Shown in pieces: positions 63,561 through 64,000 of a stretch of DNA of 64,000 nucleotides; the first letter of the stretch is position 1, and every line of letters begins with the position of its first letter. The translations under genes and the position numbers were made by a program. The stretch spans positions 34,274,121 to 34,338,120 of the forward strand of contig NC_088711.1 of assembly GCF_963576615.1 (NCBI RefSeq), in the 5' to 3' direction. The DNA comes from Watersipora subatra (Eukaryota > Bryozoa > Gymnolaemata > Cheilostomatida > Watersiporidae). The notes under the pieces are model-generated. The model did not search any database. It was not told the origin of the DNA and worked only from the letters and a program-made list of their open reading frames with translations.

Positions 63561-64000
63561 GTGATGCATGAAAGTTTACATTTTAATACTGGCTATTTAT
63601 CATTAAGGTTGGCAGCTTAAGTATGAAAGTGCATACTTTTGTGTTGCTAGTGCTTATTATAGCAGTTACAATAGGTGCCACCCAGTCACTCTACATGTTG
63701 TTTGTATCTATTCGCTGTAGTTAAAATTCTCTTATTGCCAAGTCATTTCCTACAATCATGAAATTGGAATGTTTGTAGCATATGGTTGCTATGACCTTCC
63801 TAAACGTCAACAAATAATACTGTTTAAAATCCAATCTGTCATCTTTGAAGACAAATTTCTCAGTTTTTTCGTGCTTACCGAATTGACAAACACCATCTTT
63901 GAGAAAAAGCTGTATCTCAGGTTAAATAGCTTCGATTTGTATTTCGAAAACAGTGTTGAAAAGCTGAGAAATTTCGTTCAATTCGAAAGCGGAGCACAAA

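Overview
The window is animal (metazoan) nuclear DNA. Genes are split by many short exons with GT-AG introns, the sequence is AT-rich, and minisatellites and degenerate mobile elements are abundant. A gene for a subunit of motile-cilium dynein indicates a ciliated animal. The gene set and the M17 peptidase type suit an invertebrate, perhaps a lophotrochozoan; that placement is only a guess. Most ORFs on their own are fragments. I rebuilt the genes by matching homologous segments, splice sites and reading phase, and every junction given below is in phase.

Layout: (1) 1-5.8 kb, minus strand: a possible terminal exon of an unknown gene (1713-1894) and an intronless basic protein of unknown function (4540-5748). 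(2) 5.8-13.7 kb: no gene seen; minisatellites include a 2.4-kb array of a 28-bp unit. (3) 13764-23924, plus: a six-exon non-receptor protein tyrosine phosphatase, 790 aa, closest by eye to PTPN9/PTP-MEG2 in its catalytic domain, with an unusual N-terminal half carrying three exact-spaced 42-aa proline-rich repeats. (4) 24340-43477, minus: a complete 20-exon axonemal dynein intermediate chain 1 gene (DNAI1, 730 aa) with a tandemly duplicated 85-bp exon pair that must be mutually exclusive. Its intron 12 holds a 4.2-kb minisatellite apparently grown out of its own 3' splice site. (5) 43786-45480, plus: complete five-exon PCNA (259 aa), head-to-head with DNAI1 over a 308-bp shared promoter region with E2F-, CCAAT-, NRF1- and RFX X-box-like sites. 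(6) 45838-46617, minus: complete three-exon Kish-A/TMEM167A (72 aa), tail-to-tail with PCNA and probably overlapping it in the 3' UTR. (7) 46.6-55.0 kb: no host gene seen; a decayed LINE reverse transcriptase, an E-box-bearing minisatellite and a MITE copy. (8) 55036 to past the right edge, plus: the first seven exons of an M17 leucyl aminopeptidase-like protein of the C. elegans W07G4.4 type, with SINE- and MITE-like insertions in its introns.

The genes do not form one pathway. The functional juxtaposition of note is the divergent PCNA/DNAI1 pair, a proliferation gene and a ciliogenesis gene sharing one short control region. The most unusual features are the DNAI1 mutually exclusive exon pair and the splice-site-derived minisatellite in the same gene.
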